51,006 nt of DNA from Actinomycetes bacterium (GTDB lineage Bacteria; Actinomycetota; Acidimicrobiia; Acidimicrobiales; RAAP-2): NCBI GenBank assembly GCA_021845725.1, contig JAJZVL010000015.1:1-51006 (forward strand), in the 5' to 3' direction. The notes beneath the pieces are model-generated. The model was given only the letters and a program-made list of their open reading frames with translations. It was not told the DNA's origin and searched no databases. Position numbers and translations under genes: made by a program. Positions 31,073 to 39,130 of the stretch are shown here, one piece after another. Position 1 is the first letter of the stretch. Every line of letters begins with the position of its first letter.

Positions 31073-31849
31073 GTGATGGAGGAGATTCCCCGCGACCACG
31101 CTGGTCGACCCGATCCCGTAGCGGCGCGCCGCGCCTGCGCCCGCCTCGTGCCGGTCGCCGGCGCAGTGGTCGCGGCGCATTGGGTTCCCTCGGTGGCCGT
31201 GCTCGGCCAGTGGGGGCCCTTCTCCTCGCTCCCCGGCGAGCTCTGCCGCTGGCAGGGACCGCGCGACTCCGCGCGTGTTGCGCTGACCTTCGACGACGGG
31301 CCCGACCCGGAGGGGACCCCGAGGGTGCTCGACGCCCTGGACGAGCAGGGCATCCGTGCGACGTTCTTCGTTCTGGGAGAACATGCCCGCGCTCACCCGG
31401 ACCTGGTCGAGGAGGTCGCGCGCCGCGGGCACCAGCTCGGCACGCATGGTGACCAGCACGCACACCATCTGGTGCGCTCACCGCTGTGGGTGTACCAGGA
31501 CATCCTTCGTGCTCGCGGTGCCATGGCGTCGCTCGGCCACCCTCCGAGGTGGTACCGGCCCGCCTATGGGCAGCCGACCGGTTCGACCCTGGCCATCGCC
31601 CGGGCCATAGGGCTGAGGACGGTGCTGTGGTCAGCGTGGGGGCGCGAGTGGGCAGCGGCGGGGCCTGGCGAGGTCGCCGCGAGCGTCGCTCGCCGGCTGC
31701 GCTCGGGAGCCATCGTGCTCCTGCACGACAGCGACTGCTTCGGTCCTCGGGGGATGTGGCGCCGCGCGCTCGGGGCTCTTCCACTGGTCGCGGCCGAGCT
31801 GCGGCGACGAAGCCTCGTGCCGGTGACGATGGACGAGCTGTTGGTTTGA
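31073..31849 (+). CDS. Polysaccharide deacetylase (NodB homology, CE4)
   Basis: This 258-residue protein removes N-acetyl groups from a polysaccharide such as peptidoglycan or chitin-like polymer. The CE4 motifs are present: TFDDGPDPEG near residue 73 (catalytic Asp and metal-binding Asp), the metal-ligand HxxxxH block in GTHGDQHAHHL near 123-132, RWYRPAYGQPTGS (motif 3) and VLLHDSDCF with the final His. The N-terminus is short with a weak hydrophobic stretch (LVPVAGAVVAAHWVPSVAVLG), possibly a signal anchor. Either GTG 31073 or the ATG at 31076 may be used. It is followed by two hairpins and then the Liv operon. Confidence 0.87.
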   Translation: MMEEIPRDHAGRPDPVAARRACARLVPVAGAVVAAHWVPSVAVLGQWGPFSSLPGELCRWQGPRDSARVALTFDDGPDPEGTPRVLDALDEQGIRATFFVLGEHARAHPDLVEEVARRGHQLGTHGDQHAHHLVRSPLWVYQDILRARGAMASLGHPPRWYRPAYGQPTGSTLAIARAIGLRTVLWSAWGREWAAAGPGEVAASVARRLRSGAIVLLHDSDCFGPRGMWRRALGALPLVAAELRRRSLVPVTMDELLV

Positions 31850-31897
31850 CCCGGCCGTGCTCGGCCCGTTCGCCGACCAGGGCCCCGGGCCAGGATC

Positions 31898-31937
31898 CCG
31901 GGTCCGGCACCCGGATCATGACCCGAAGGGGTCATGA
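31898..31937 (+). other. Two adjacent hairpins between deacetylase and Liv operon
   Basis: CCGGGT-CCGGC-ACCCGG (31898-31914) is followed directly by TCATGACCC-GAAG-GGGTCATGA (31916-31937, nine perfect base pairs with a GAAG loop). Neither has a T-tract, so they are weak candidates for a terminator of the deacetylase gene; the second could instead be an operator or a leader structure of the ABC operon starting at 32012. Confidence 0.6.
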
Positions 31938-32011
31938 GCGGAACAAACGTTCGTCCGACCAGGGAGAACATGCTGCAACGCGGCGGGGATCCGGTGGTAG
32001 AAGGGGAGCGC

Positions 32012-33343
32012 ATGAGCACGCGCCCTAGGTCCATCGTGCTGCTGGCGCTCGCGCTCGTCCTGCTCGTGGGCGGGCTCGCGGCATGGTCTCGAGGGGATCA
32101 GGCGGGTGCAGCGGCGCGCACTCGCTCACTCGGTTGCCCGCCCGGGCTCGGAACGGGCGCGCCCGGCGTGACCCGCAGGGAGATCAAAGTCGCGTCGATC
32201 TCGACGCAGACGGGCATCCTTGCCGCGGACTTCGGTTCCCTCGTCCCCGGGGTGAGGGCGTACTTCGACATGGTGGACGCGCACGGCGGGGTCGACGGGC
32301 GCAAGATCGTGCTCGCGTACAACCTGGACGACGCAGGGCTCTCGAGCCAGTTCCAGGCGGACGTCCACACGGCGATCAACCAGGACCACGCGTTCGCGGT
32401 GGCAGTCTCGTCGTACTGGTTCACGCCGTCGTACTTCGTGGCCACGTGCACGCCGACGTACGGCTACAACGTCGACGGCAACTGGGCCGGCCCTCCCAAC
32501 CTGTTCGCGGCGAGCGGCTCCGTGCTCACACTGAAGGCCATCGTGCCCGCGGTCGCCTACCTGATCGACCGGACGCATTCGAAGTCCGTCGCGGTCCTGG
32601 CCTACAACGTCTCGACGTCCTCCGACCTCTGTCGCACCACCGTCAGCCTGCTGCGCACCGCGGGCTACCACGTGGCCTTCACAGACCTGCGGCTCCCGCC
32701 GATCGACGCGAACCTCACCCCCGACGTCCAGCGGATCCAGCGCTCGGGAGCGGACCTCATCGTCTCGTGCATGACAGTGACAGGCAACGTCGCGCTGGCG
32801 CGCGATGTGCAGGAGTACGGCCTGCACGTGCACCAGCTGTGGTTCGACGGCGCCGACGCCTCTGTCGTGAAGAAGTACGCGAGCCTGCTCCAAGGCGTCT
32901 ACTTCAACGTCTTGAACGTCCCGGAGACCGCGGCCCAGCGCTACCCGGGGGTCTACCCGGGCCTCGAGACGTACTTGAAGGTGATGCGCCGCTACGCCCC
33001 CGGTTACGCCGACAATGCCCTGGCGCTCGACGGATGGGAGTCCGCCGCGCTGATGGTCGCCGGGATCAAGGCGGCGGGCCGTCATCTGACCCAGGCGGCG
33101 GTGGTCGCGGCGACCAACCGGCTGACCGACTTCACCGCAGGAGGCCTGGAGGAGCCGGTCGACTGGCAGACCGCGCACTACCTCCCGACACGCACGTCGT
33201 GCAGCGCGTTCGAGGAGGTGAGGGGCGCGCGGGTCCTGCCCGCCCTCGGCAAGGGCAAGCAGGTCTACGTCTGCTTCTCGGCGAAGGACGTGCGGCACCC
33301 GAAGCCCATCGCGCCCGTCCCTGGCCTCCCAGGCCCGCGCTGA
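32012..33343 (+). CDS. Branched-chain amino acid-type ABC transporter substrate-binding protein
   Basis: This 443-residue protein has an N-terminal signal/anchor (RSIVLLALALVLLVGGLAAW) and a periplasmic-binding type I (Leu/Ile/Val-binding, LivJ/K) domain. Visible landmarks are TRREIKVASISTQTGILAAD, YFDMVDAHGGVDGRKIVLAY (the family's G-GV-GR block) and GADLIVSCMTVTGN. ATG 32012 is preceded by AAGGGGAG and begins directly before the signal segment. Cysteine pairs (TCTPTYG region and CRTT) are unusual for this family and could form disulfides. It is the first gene of the Liv-type operon. The ligand may be an amino acid, urea, amide or an aromatic compound. Confidence 0.87.
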   Translation: MSTRPRSIVLLALALVLLVGGLAAWSRGDQAGAAARTRSLGCPPGLGTGAPGVTRREIKVASISTQTGILAADFGSLVPGVRAYFDMVDAHGGVDGRKIVLAYNLDDAGLSSQFQADVHTAINQDHAFAVAVSSYWFTPSYFVATCTPTYGYNVDGNWAGPPNLFAASGSVLTLKAIVPAVAYLIDRTHSKSVAVLAYNVSTSSDLCRTTVSLLRTAGYHVAFTDLRLPPIDANLTPDVQRIQRSGADLIVSCMTVTGNVALARDVQEYGLHVHQLWFDGADASVVKKYASLLQGVYFNVLNVPETAAQRYPGVYPGLETYLKVMRRYAPGYADNALALDGWESAALMVAGIKAAGRHLTQAAVVAATNRLTDFTAGGLEEPVDWQTAHYLPTRTSCSAFEEVRGARVLPALGKGKQVYVCFSAKDVRHPKPIAPVPGLPGPR

Positions 33344-33359
33344 ACCCTGTCCGCCGCAG

Positions 33360-35327
33360 ATGGAGCAACTGCTCGGGTTCGCCGTCCCGGGGATCCCCTA
33401 CGGCTGCGCGTACGCGGTGTTCGCCGTGGGGCTGGTGCTCACCTACCAGACGACCGGGGTCTTCAACTTCGGCTACGGCGCGCAGGCGTACGCCTCGGCG
33501 TTCGTCTTCGCGTGGCTCGTCGACGACCATGCATGGCCGACGTGGGCGGCGTTCGTCTGCGCGGTTGCCATCCTCGGCCCGGTGCTGGGGCTCCTCTTCG
33601 ACCGGTTGTTGTTCCGGCGGATCCCGAGCGCCAACTCGACTGCGAAGATCGTCACGGGCCTGAGCCTTCTTGTCGGCATCCCCGCGCTGCTGCCGGTGGT
33701 GTTCGGCAACGGGAACCTCGTGGGTGTCCCGAGCGTCGTGTTCAATCCCGGCACGGTGTACTTCCACCTCGGTGCCGATGTCCCTGTCAACGGGACCTAC
33801 CTGAGTGCCGTGCTCTTCACGGTCGCCATGCTGGTGGTCGTCGTGCTCCTGTTGCGCGCGACGCACCTGGGGCTCGAGATGCGCGCGGCTGCGGAGAGCA
33901 GCCGCCTCCTCGAGCTCGAGGGGGTGGACGCGCCGCGCGTGACGGCGACCGCGTGGGCGGTGTCCGGTCTGATGGCGGGGATCGCTGGGGTGCTGCTCGC
34001 CCCGACGGAGGTGACGGTCCAAGCTCAGGACTACGTCACCCTTATGGTCGCGGCGATCGCCGCGGCCGCGTGTGCAGCACTGCGGTCCATGCCGGTCGCC
34101 GCGTTGTTCGGCGTGCTCATCGGCGTCGTGAGCCTGACCGCCCAGGGGTACCTGCCGACCTCGAGCTTCTGGTACTCGGCAGTCCTCCCCGCATTCCCCT
34201 TCATCGTCCTGGTGGGCGCGCTCCTCTTCGTCCCAGGGCTCCGCCGGCTCGGCCAGGCGACCGACCCTCTGTCGTCGGTGGACCCGCCGCTTCCGCCGCC
34301 TGCAGCCAGAGCTCGCGGCCGCGAGATCGACCGCATCGTGCGCACGGGGTTCTGGGCGCTCCTGTTCGCCTTCGTCGTCTCGATGCTCACCTGGATGCCG
34401 CCGGCGTGGGAGACCGTGCTGAACCAGGGAATGGCCTACTCGGTCATCTTCCTCTCGGTGACCTTCCTCACCGGGACCGCAGGGCAGCTCTCGTTGGCCC
34501 AGGCGACCCTCGCCGGGATCGCCGCGTTCACCGCCGGACAGCTCGCGATCCACCTCGGGCTCGACTTCCTGGCCGGGGCCGTGCTGGGCGCGCTCGCCGC
34601 GTCGCTCGTCGCGGGTCTGCTCGCGGTCGCCTCGCTACGGCTGCGCGGCCTGGGTCTTGCGCTCATGACCCTGGCCGCCGCCCTCCTCTTCGACGTGGCG
34701 GTCTTCCCGGCCCAAGCGGTGAGCGGAGGAACAGGGGGCTTTGCGCTCGAGTCGCACTGGCTCCCGCTCGGCCTGCTCTCGGCGAACGGCCATGCCTACT
34801 TCGTCCTTGCGTTCCTCGTGCTCGCCGTGTGCGTGGGCGGGGTGAGGCTCGTCCAACGCGGCACCATCGGGCGCTTCCTGACGGCGATGCGCGGGAGTGA
34901 GCTCGGTGCTGCAGGGGTGGGTGTGGACCTCGCGTGGCAGCGCGTGCTCGCGTTCGTGCTCTCCGGTGCGCTCGCGGGCCTGGGCGGGACGTTGCTCGCG
35001 ATCCAGCAGACGGTGATCGCTCCGGGGGAGTTCAACTACCAGCTCTCCCTCGCATTCGTCGTGATCGTCGTGACGACCGGGGTCGGGACGGTGGAGGGGG
35101 CGATCCAGGCGGGGATCGGCTTGGTCGTCCTCGAGCAACTGCTCCAGTACGCGCCGGGGCGCCTTCAAGGGCTCGCCTTCGTGGTCTTCGCCCTCGGCGC
35201 GCTCACCTACGCAGCGCACCCCGAGGGGATCGTCGAGCTCGAGAAGCGCCGCTGGACCGAACGCGCCGAGCGCGTGCTCTCGCGCCGGCACCGTGCGCCG
35301 GCGCCCGCGGTCACCGGTCGATCATGA
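33360..35327 (+). CDS. Fused LivH-LivM branched-chain amino acid ABC transporter permease
   Basis: This 655-residue protein merges two permeases that are normally separate. Residues 1-300 are LivH-like (YGCAYAVFAVGLVLTYQTTGV then FNFGYGAQAY, and LGLEMRAAAESSRLLELEGV with the EAA-type loop). Residues about 325-625 are LivM-like (VIFLSVTFLTGTAGQLSLAQ, FLTAMRGSELGAAGVGV and GTVEGAIQAGIGLVV, the GSxxGA-type block). About 16-18 membrane helices are expected in total. A cytoplasmic linker (VDPPLPPPAARARGREIDRIVR) joins the two halves. ATG 33360 is 17 bases after the binding-protein stop; the stop overlaps the LivG ATG. Confidence 0.9.
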   Translation: MEQLLGFAVPGIPYGCAYAVFAVGLVLTYQTTGVFNFGYGAQAYASAFVFAWLVDDHAWPTWAAFVCAVAILGPVLGLLFDRLLFRRIPSANSTAKIVTGLSLLVGIPALLPVVFGNGNLVGVPSVVFNPGTVYFHLGADVPVNGTYLSAVLFTVAMLVVVVLLLRATHLGLEMRAAAESSRLLELEGVDAPRVTATAWAVSGLMAGIAGVLLAPTEVTVQAQDYVTLMVAAIAAAACAALRSMPVAALFGVLIGVVSLTAQGYLPTSSFWYSAVLPAFPFIVLVGALLFVPGLRRLGQATDPLSSVDPPLPPPAARARGREIDRIVRTGFWALLFAFVVSMLTWMPPAWETVLNQGMAYSVIFLSVTFLTGTAGQLSLAQATLAGIAAFTAGQLAIHLGLDFLAGAVLGALAASLVAGLLAVASLRLRGLGLALMTLAAALLFDVAVFPAQAVSGGTGGFALESHWLPLGLLSANGHAYFVLAFLVLAVCVGGVRLVQRGTIGRFLTAMRGSELGAAGVGVDLAWQRVLAFVLSGALAGLGGTLLAIQQTVIAPGEFNYQLSLAFVVIVVTTGVGTVEGAIQAGIGLVVLEQLLQYAPGRLQGLAFVVFALGALTYAAHPEGIVELEKRRWTERAERVLSRRHRAPAPAVTGRS

Positions 35328-36085
35328 CGCTCCTGCAGGTACGCGGGCTCACGAAGTCCTTCGGGGGCACCGTTGCGGTGGCAGGCGTCGATCTCGACCT
35401 CTCGACTGGAGAGAGCGTCGGCCTGGTCGGCCCGAACGGCGCCGGGAAGACGACGCTCTTCGACTGCATCTTCGGGCAGTTGAGACCAGACGCGGGGACG
35501 ATCGAGCTCGACGGGCGCGACATCGGGGGCCTTTCGACCTGGCGGCGTGCCCGTCTCGGCATGGGACGCACCTACCAGCGCCTGGAGGTCTTCCCCGATC
35601 TTTCCGTTCGTGATCACCTCGTCATCGCCCTCGAGGCCAGTCACACGGCGCGCTGGGGGCGTCTGTGGAAAGACCTGCTCGGGCTCGGCGTGCCGAGCCG
35701 CGAAGAGCTCGCGACCGTCGACTCGGTGCTCGAGGCTGTCGGCCTGATCGACGTCGCCGACACGCCAGTCGCCGCGCTCGGCCTCGGCACCTGCAGGATC
35801 GTCGAGCTGGCCCGTGCGGTCGTGGCGAGGCCGCGTGTCCTTCTCGCGGACGAGCCCTCTTCGGGGCTCGACGAGCGTGAGACCGCGGAGCTCGCCCACC
35901 TCCTGCGCTCGTTGCAGGTCGAGCGTGCGATGGGCATCCTGCTGGTGGAGCACGACCTCGCGATGGTGGAGGCCGTCGTCGACCGCGTGGTGGTGATGGA
36001 CCTCGGCCGCGTGGTCGCTTCGGGGAGCTTCCACGAGGTGATGCGCGCGCCCGCGGTCCAGCGCGCCTACCTGGGCTCGCCGTGA
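35324..36085 (+). CDS. livG: Branched-chain amino acid ABC transporter ATP-binding protein LivG
   Basis: This 253-residue ATPase has Walker A GPNGAGKTTLF (about residues 36-46), Walker B with LLADEPSSGLDERE near 172-185, and a LivG-type H-loop in LLVEHDLAMVEAVV. The ABC signature normally read as L(S/P)xGxQRxLEIARAL is degenerate here: AALGLGTCRIVELARAV, lacking the Gln-Arg pair. The divergence is limited to this motif, since the rest is normal. ATG 35324 overlaps the permease stop (ATGA), indicating translational coupling. Confidence 0.9.
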   Translation: MTLLQVRGLTKSFGGTVAVAGVDLDLSTGESVGLVGPNGAGKTTLFDCIFGQLRPDAGTIELDGRDIGGLSTWRRARLGMGRTYQRLEVFPDLSVRDHLVIALEASHTARWGRLWKDLLGLGVPSREELATVDSVLEAVGLIDVADTPVAALGLGTCRIVELARAVVARPRVLLADEPSSGLDERETAELAHLLRSLQVERAMGILLVEHDLAMVEAVVDRVVVMDLGRVVASGSFHEVMRAPAVQRAYLGSP

Positions 36086-36828
36086 GCCACGACGACCGAA
36101 CGGCGCTCGAGCTCGATGACGTCTGTGCCGCATACGGGCCCTACCGCGCACTGTTCGCCGTGAGCTTCTCGGTGGAAAAGGGGTCGGCGATCGCGCTCCT
36201 CGGACCCAACGGCGCCGGCAAGTCGACGGTTGCGCGGGTGGTCTCGGGGCTCTTGCCCGCAAGCTCCGGGCACGTCCGCGTCGGCGGGTCGGACGTGACG
36301 GGGAAGGCACCGTGGGCGATCGCCCGCATGGGGCTGTCCCACGTCCCCGAGGGTCGCGGAGTCTTCGACTCGCTGAGCGTCGAGGAGAACCTCGTCTTGT
36401 CGTTCCGGCGGCGCGCGGGTCGCCGGAACCTCGCTGCGTCGCTCGAACGCGCCTACGCCCGCTTTCCATTGCTGGCCGAGCGCCGCCACGACCGCGCCGG
36501 GACGCTGTCGGGCGGTCAGCAGCGGCTGGTGTCGCTCGCCAAGGTGCTCGTCGTGCCGCCCGGGGTGCTCGTGGCCGACGAGCTCTCGCTCGGTCTCGCG
36601 CCCAGCGTCGTCGACGACGTCTACGCGGCACTCGCCGACGTGCGTCGTCGCGGTACCACCCTCGTCGTCGTCGAGCAGCAGGTCGACCGCGCGCTCGGGC
36701 TCGCGTCATCGGCGGTCGTCCTCGAGCACGGGTCCGTCGCCTACTTCGGGCCGGCTTCAGGGGCGCGAGCCGTCATGGCCCAGGTGCTCGAGCGGCGCTC
36801 GCGCTCCGATGGGGCCAACTCCCTTTGA
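36082..36828 (+). CDS. livF: Branched-chain amino acid ABC transporter ATP-binding protein LivF
   Basis: This 248-residue ATPase has Walker A GPNGAGKST (about residues 42-50), the Q-loop region GLSHVPEGRGVFDSLSVEENL (a LivF hallmark), signature TLSGGQQRLVSLAKVLV near 140 and Walker B VLVADELSLGLAPSVVDDVY, in which the usual DEP is DEL. It partners with LivG as the second nucleotide-binding subunit. GTG 36082 overlaps the livG TGA by four bases. It is the last gene of the operon and its 3' end is four bases from a convergent methyltransferase. Confidence 0.92.
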   Translation: MSHDDRTALELDDVCAAYGPYRALFAVSFSVEKGSAIALLGPNGAGKSTVARVVSGLLPASSGHVRVGGSDVTGKAPWAIARMGLSHVPEGRGVFDSLSVEENLVLSFRRRAGRRNLAASLERAYARFPLLAERRHDRAGTLSGGQQRLVSLAKVLVVPPGVLVADELSLGLAPSVVDDVYAALADVRRRGTTLVVVEQQVDRALGLASSAVVLEHGSVAYFGPASGARAVMAQVLERRSRSDGANSL

Positions 36829-36832
36829 CGGC

Positions 36833-37567
36833 TCAGTCTGCGACGACGAGGAAGCGGGGTGCCGTTCCCACCAGGCGTTCGGCGAGGGGGAGCGCCATGC
36901 GCTCTGCCCACTCGACGTCTCTGAGGCGGTGCAGACGCGGGGTGCGCCAGCCTGCATCGACTGCCAGCGACACGAGGGTTCCCGGGTGCGTGCCATGGCC
37001 GAGGGGGAGCGAGCGCCTGAGCTCGTCGGAGTACTCGGCATGGTGCTCAGGGGGCATCCTGTGGAGACGACCGAGGATGCGCCCGGCTGCGCTGCGAAGC
37101 GCCTCGATCGGATCGACTGCGCCCCAGATGCTCTCGACGAGGACCAGGCGGCCTGCAGGAGCGGCCTCACGCCACGACGACAGAGCGCCCGCCGGGTCGG
37201 GCAGCGTCCAGAGGAGGTGCCGCTCGATGATGGCGCCGAAGTCGCGGCCGGGAGGCTCGGCCGCGAGACCGACGACGGTGTGCACATGCAGACCCTCGGC
37301 CGCTGCACGCGCCCGCAAGCGGCCGAGCATCTCGGGGGACACGTCGAGCGCCGTCACCTGGTGCCCGAGCCGCGCGGCGATGAGTGAGAGGAACCCGGTG
37401 CCTGCTCCGCAGTCGAGCACCGCGGTCGGTGGCGGGGGAAGCGCTGCTTCGACGGCAGCCGTCCACGCAGCCATCACCGCCGGCTCGGTTGGCCGGTGCT
37501 GGCGCGCGTCGTCGTAGGTCGCGGCGTCCTCGTCCCAGTACCGGCGTATGTCGTCGATCGTGCCCAT
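36833..37567 (-). CDS. Class I SAM-dependent methyltransferase
   Basis: This 244-residue methyltransferase has N-terminal DIRRYWDEDAATYDDARQH (the YYDxxA entry region), motif I AVLDCGAGTGFLSLIAARLGH near residues 48-68, and ALDVSPEMLGRLRARAA as the acidic loop. It resembles the small UbiE/arsenite-methyltransferase-like SAM enzymes with unknown substrate. The Met-Gly start at ATG 37567 has TAGACC about six bases upstream on the minus strand. It converges on livF. No partner suggests its substrate. Confidence 0.82.
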   Translation of the reverse strand: MGTIDDIRRYWDEDAATYDDARQHRPTEPAVMAAWTAAVEAALPPPPTAVLDCGAGTGFLSLIAARLGHQVTALDVSPEMLGRLRARAAAEGLHVHTVVGLAAEPPGRDFGAIIERHLLWTLPDPAGALSSWREAAPAGRLVLVESIWGAVDPIEALRSAAGRILGRLHRMPPEHHAEYSDELRRSLPLGHGTHPGTLVSLAVDAGWRTPRLHRLRDVEWAERMALPLAERLVGTAPRFLVVAD

Positions 37568-37643
37568 GTCGGCGGTCTAGCCGATCTGTGCTCCGAGCGC
37601 GCACGGATAGGCTCGTGCGGCCACGCCGCACCCTCGAGCGGCC

Positions 37644-38534
37644 GTGCGACCCCACCCCATGAAGCGACTGAACCCGATCCAGATAGCGGCATCGGCGAGC
37701 GGGGCTGTCCTGTCTGCATTGATCGCGTCGGTCTTCGGGGTATCGGGGACCGTGATCGGCGTCGCCGTGGGCAGCATCGTGGCGACCACCGTCACCGCCA
37801 TCGTCTGGGAGTCGATCGAGCGCACGCACTCCAAGGTGCGCGACGTCGTCGTGAAGAAGGGCCACCACCTGCCGCTCGTCCATCGCTGGGGGACCCGCGG
37901 TGCAACCGGGGAGGTGGAGGCTCGAGCGGGCTCCTCCGCGATCGAGGCGTCGGTCGACGCTGGCTCCGAGTCCAAGCCGGCGACGGGGAACCAGCCGGCG
38001 ACGGGGAACCAGCCGGCGACGGCGGCGGGCGAGGGCGCTCCAGGGGCCGAGGACGTCGGAGAGACGCGGCTCGTTGCATGGAGCCGTGCCGCCCGGATCC
38101 CGTCGACGGCGCGGGCAGGCACCCATCGTCCGCCGGCGAGAAAGCCCCGCTGGCCGTTGGTCGTGACCGTCGCAGCGTCCTTCGTCCTCGCGCTCGGGCT
38201 CGTGACGCTGGTGGAGGTGCTGGGAGGCAGACCCCTGTCCTCGCTCATCGGGGCGTCCAACAGCTCTGGTGGCACGTCTGCGGGGAACTTCCTCACGTCG
38301 ACACCGCCCGAGGCCCCGCCCGCCACCACGACGAGCACCACCGCACCGCCGAGATCGACGACCACGACGTCCTCTTCTTCGACGACCACGACCACGACGA
38401 CCACGACCACGACCACGACGTCCCCCTCGACGAGCACCACGACCACGACGTCCCCCTCGACGAGCACCACGACCACGGGCTCCGCCGCTCCATCGGCTGC
38501 CACAGGGGGAGCGCCCTCCGGCGGAGGCGGCTGA
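37644..38534 (+). CDS. Two-span membrane protein with Thr-rich exposed tail (hypothetical)
   Basis: This is a 296-residue protein of unknown function. A long hydrophobic region at about residues 12-55 (small residues, Ala/Val/Ile) precedes a basic loop, then a low-complexity segment with two GNQPAT repeats, a second membrane span at about 170-193 (WPLVVTVAASFVLALGLVTL) and a C-terminal 100 residues dominated by Thr, Ser and Pro (STTTTTTTT-like stretches, STSTTTTTSPSTSTTTT). The tail resembles O-glycosylated or wall-spanning stalks in actinobacterial proteins. GTG 37644 or ATG 37659 could be the start. A TAGGCT element lies at 37609-37614. Confidence 0.65.
   Translation: MRPHPMKRLNPIQIAASASGAVLSALIASVFGVSGTVIGVAVGSIVATTVTAIVWESIERTHSKVRDVVVKKGHHLPLVHRWGTRGATGEVEARAGSSAIEASVDAGSESKPATGNQPATGNQPATAAGEGAPGAEDVGETRLVAWSRAARIPSTARAGTHRPPARKPRWPLVVTVAASFVLALGLVTLVEVLGGRPLSSLIGASNSSGGTSAGNFLTSTPPEAPPATTTSTTAPPRSTTTTSSSSTTTTTTTTTTTTTSPSTSTTTTTSPSTSTTTTGSAAPSAATGGAPSGGGG
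38376..38480 (+). repeat. Low-complexity ACG/ACC-rich tract with a 30-bp tandem repeat
   Basis: Short CGACCACGAC-type units lead into the block GACGTCCCCCTCGACGAGCA-CCACGACCAC, present twice in tandem (about 38418-38477). The repeats encode the Thr/Ser/Pro tail of the overlapping membrane protein. Length variation between strains is likely. Confidence 0.8.
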
Positions 38535-38553
38535 CCGCCGGAGGATGCGCGGC

Positions 38554-39048
38554 TCAGTGCCCCGAGGCTGTAGAGCGCGAAGGGAGCGGCACTGCTGGGG
38601 GAGGTGGTGGCGGCAAGGGCGGTCGCGCGGCCTGTGCAACGATCCAGCCGGGGCAGCGCACGGGACGTCCTTCGGGCCCGATCACGGCGTGCACCGTGAT
38701 CGCAGTGGCTCGCGGCTCGCCGCCGACGGCGAGCAGGTAGTCGATCTCGAAAGTGGCTCCCTTGGCCTGCGCCACCCTCAGGTGCACGTCGACCGCATCG
38801 TCGAACGCAAGTGGGCGCAGGTATCGGACCGTCGCCTTCACGACCGGCAGCTCGAAGCCGGACTCGCGGATCGCCGTGTAGGGGTGGCCGACCGAACGGA
38901 GGAGCTCGACGCGGGCTTCTTCGAGGTAGGGCAGGTACGCCGCGTGGTGGACGACGCCCATCGCGTCGGTCTCGGCGAAGCGGACCCTCACCCGGTGGCA
39001 GAATCCGTAGGCCCGGGCGTCGAGAGGGGGATCGTAGGAGGCTCGCAC
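38554..39048 (-). CDS. Acyl-CoA thioesterase, YbgC/4HBT hot-dog fold
   Basis: This 164-residue hot-dog-fold enzyme hydrolyses acyl-CoA thioesters. VRFAETDAMGVVHHAAYLPY then LEEAR (about 22-46) carries the 4-hydroxybenzoyl-CoA thioesterase active-site Asp28 and the helix. FELPVVKATVRYLRPLAFDD and FEIDYLLAV are further family strands, and a Pro-rich 30-residue C-terminal tail follows. Start GTG 39048 places the catalytic Asp at the usual distance. It is divergent from the condensation-domain gene (82 bp between starts), which suggests a link to acyl chains but the substrate is unknown. Confidence 0.8.
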   Translation of the reverse strand: MRASYDPPLDARAYGFCHRVRVRFAETDAMGVVHHAAYLPYLEEARVELLRSVGHPYTAIRESGFELPVVKATVRYLRPLAFDDAVDVHLRVAQAKGATFEIDYLLAVGGEPRATAITVHAVIGPEGRPVRCPGWIVAQAARPPLPPPPPPAVPLPSRSTASGH

Positions 39049-39130
39049 GAGGCCATCCTCACACGGCGCCAGGCTTCGTGGAGCCAGCGATCGCGTACCG
39101 CGGTCGGGAGTGGGGAGAGGTCGAGGATCG

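Noticed and set aside
38376-38480. CRISPR-like array
   Set aside because: The repeats are short, directly tandem, with no unique spacers of constant length, and encode a Thr-rich protein tail.
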